A DNA stretch of 6,189 nt from Prevotella sp. (lineage in GTDB: Bacteria > Bacteroidota > Bacteroidia > Bacteroidales > Bacteroidaceae): contig JAEEZP010000285.1 of NCBI GenBank assembly GCA_016291915.1, positions 1-6,189 of the forward strand, written 5' to 3'. Below, piece by piece: positions 6,109 to 6,189 of the stretch. Both the position numbers and the translations under genes were made by a program. The first letter of the stretch is position 1; every line of letters begins with the position of its first letter. The notes beneath the pieces were generated by a model. That model had not been told where the DNA came from. It saw only the letters and a program-made list of their open reading frames with translations, and searched no databases.

Positions 6109-6176
6109 TCCCCAACCCCTCCTTCCCTAAGGAGGGGACTCATCCCTCCCCACGCCCCTCCCATTCTTGGGAGGGG
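6109..6176. repeat. Tandem pair of GC-rich 9-bp palindromes
   Basis: Two similar units follow each other. In the first, CCCCTCCTT (6116-6124) pairs with AAGGAGGGG (6129-6137) around the loop CCCT. In the second, CCCCTCCCA (6155-6163) pairs with TGGGAGGGG (6168-6176) around the loop TTCT. Both stems are perfect, both loops are 4 nt, and each unit is preceded by CTCCCCA, giving a repeat period of about 38-39 bp. C-rich/G-rich palindromes with a CTAA-like centre are common between genes in Prevotella and related bacteria. They may act as two-way terminators or be mobile palindromes. They resemble elements A and B in build but do not match them closely. Confidence 0.75.
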
Positions 6177-6189
6177 ATGTAACCGCTCC

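Overview
The window looks like chromosomal DNA from a member of the Bacteroidales, most likely Prevotella or a close relative. The evidence is a surface-lipoprotein signal of the Cys-Ser-acidic type, a very large secreted beta-rich protein ending in a sorting-like C-terminal domain, a short 'MKKEYKAP' peptide gene of a kind common in Prevotella, and start regions that are A-rich with only weak purine-rich stretches. One promoter matches the Bacteroidetes consensus (TTTG, 19 bp, TAnnTTTG). The genus is inferred from style, not proven.

Layout. Three genes lie on the minus strand, in transcription order: a 1237-residue secreted protein (4289 down to 576), a 60-residue acidic peptide (475 down to 293), and the first 65 codons of a lipoprotein (195 down to the window edge). 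The gaps between them are about 100 bp, and each holds a strong hairpin. A 730-bp divergent region (4290-5019) with no convincing gene separates this group from a single plus-strand gene (5020-6048), a secreted glycoside hydrolase family 43-type five-bladed beta-propeller with a recognisable Asp/Asp/Glu catalytic triad. A UUCG-capped hairpin and a tandem pair of GC-rich palindromes follow it.

The enzyme probably trims a plant or host glycan in the periplasm or outside the cell. No SusC/SusD pair, regulator or second enzyme is visible, so a complete polysaccharide utilisation locus cannot be claimed. The 1237-residue protein and the lipoprotein are envelope or secreted products of unknown function. 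Nothing here proves that the genes act together.

The most striking non-coding signal is a set of GC-rich palindromes in otherwise AT-rich spacers. Two of them, at 524-552 and 4374-4402, are inverted copies (26 of 29 positions identical) that bracket the 1237-residue gene. Each also carries a four-run G-quadruplex motif. I see no CRISPR array, tRNA, rRNA, transposase or clearly defined new defence or biosynthetic system.
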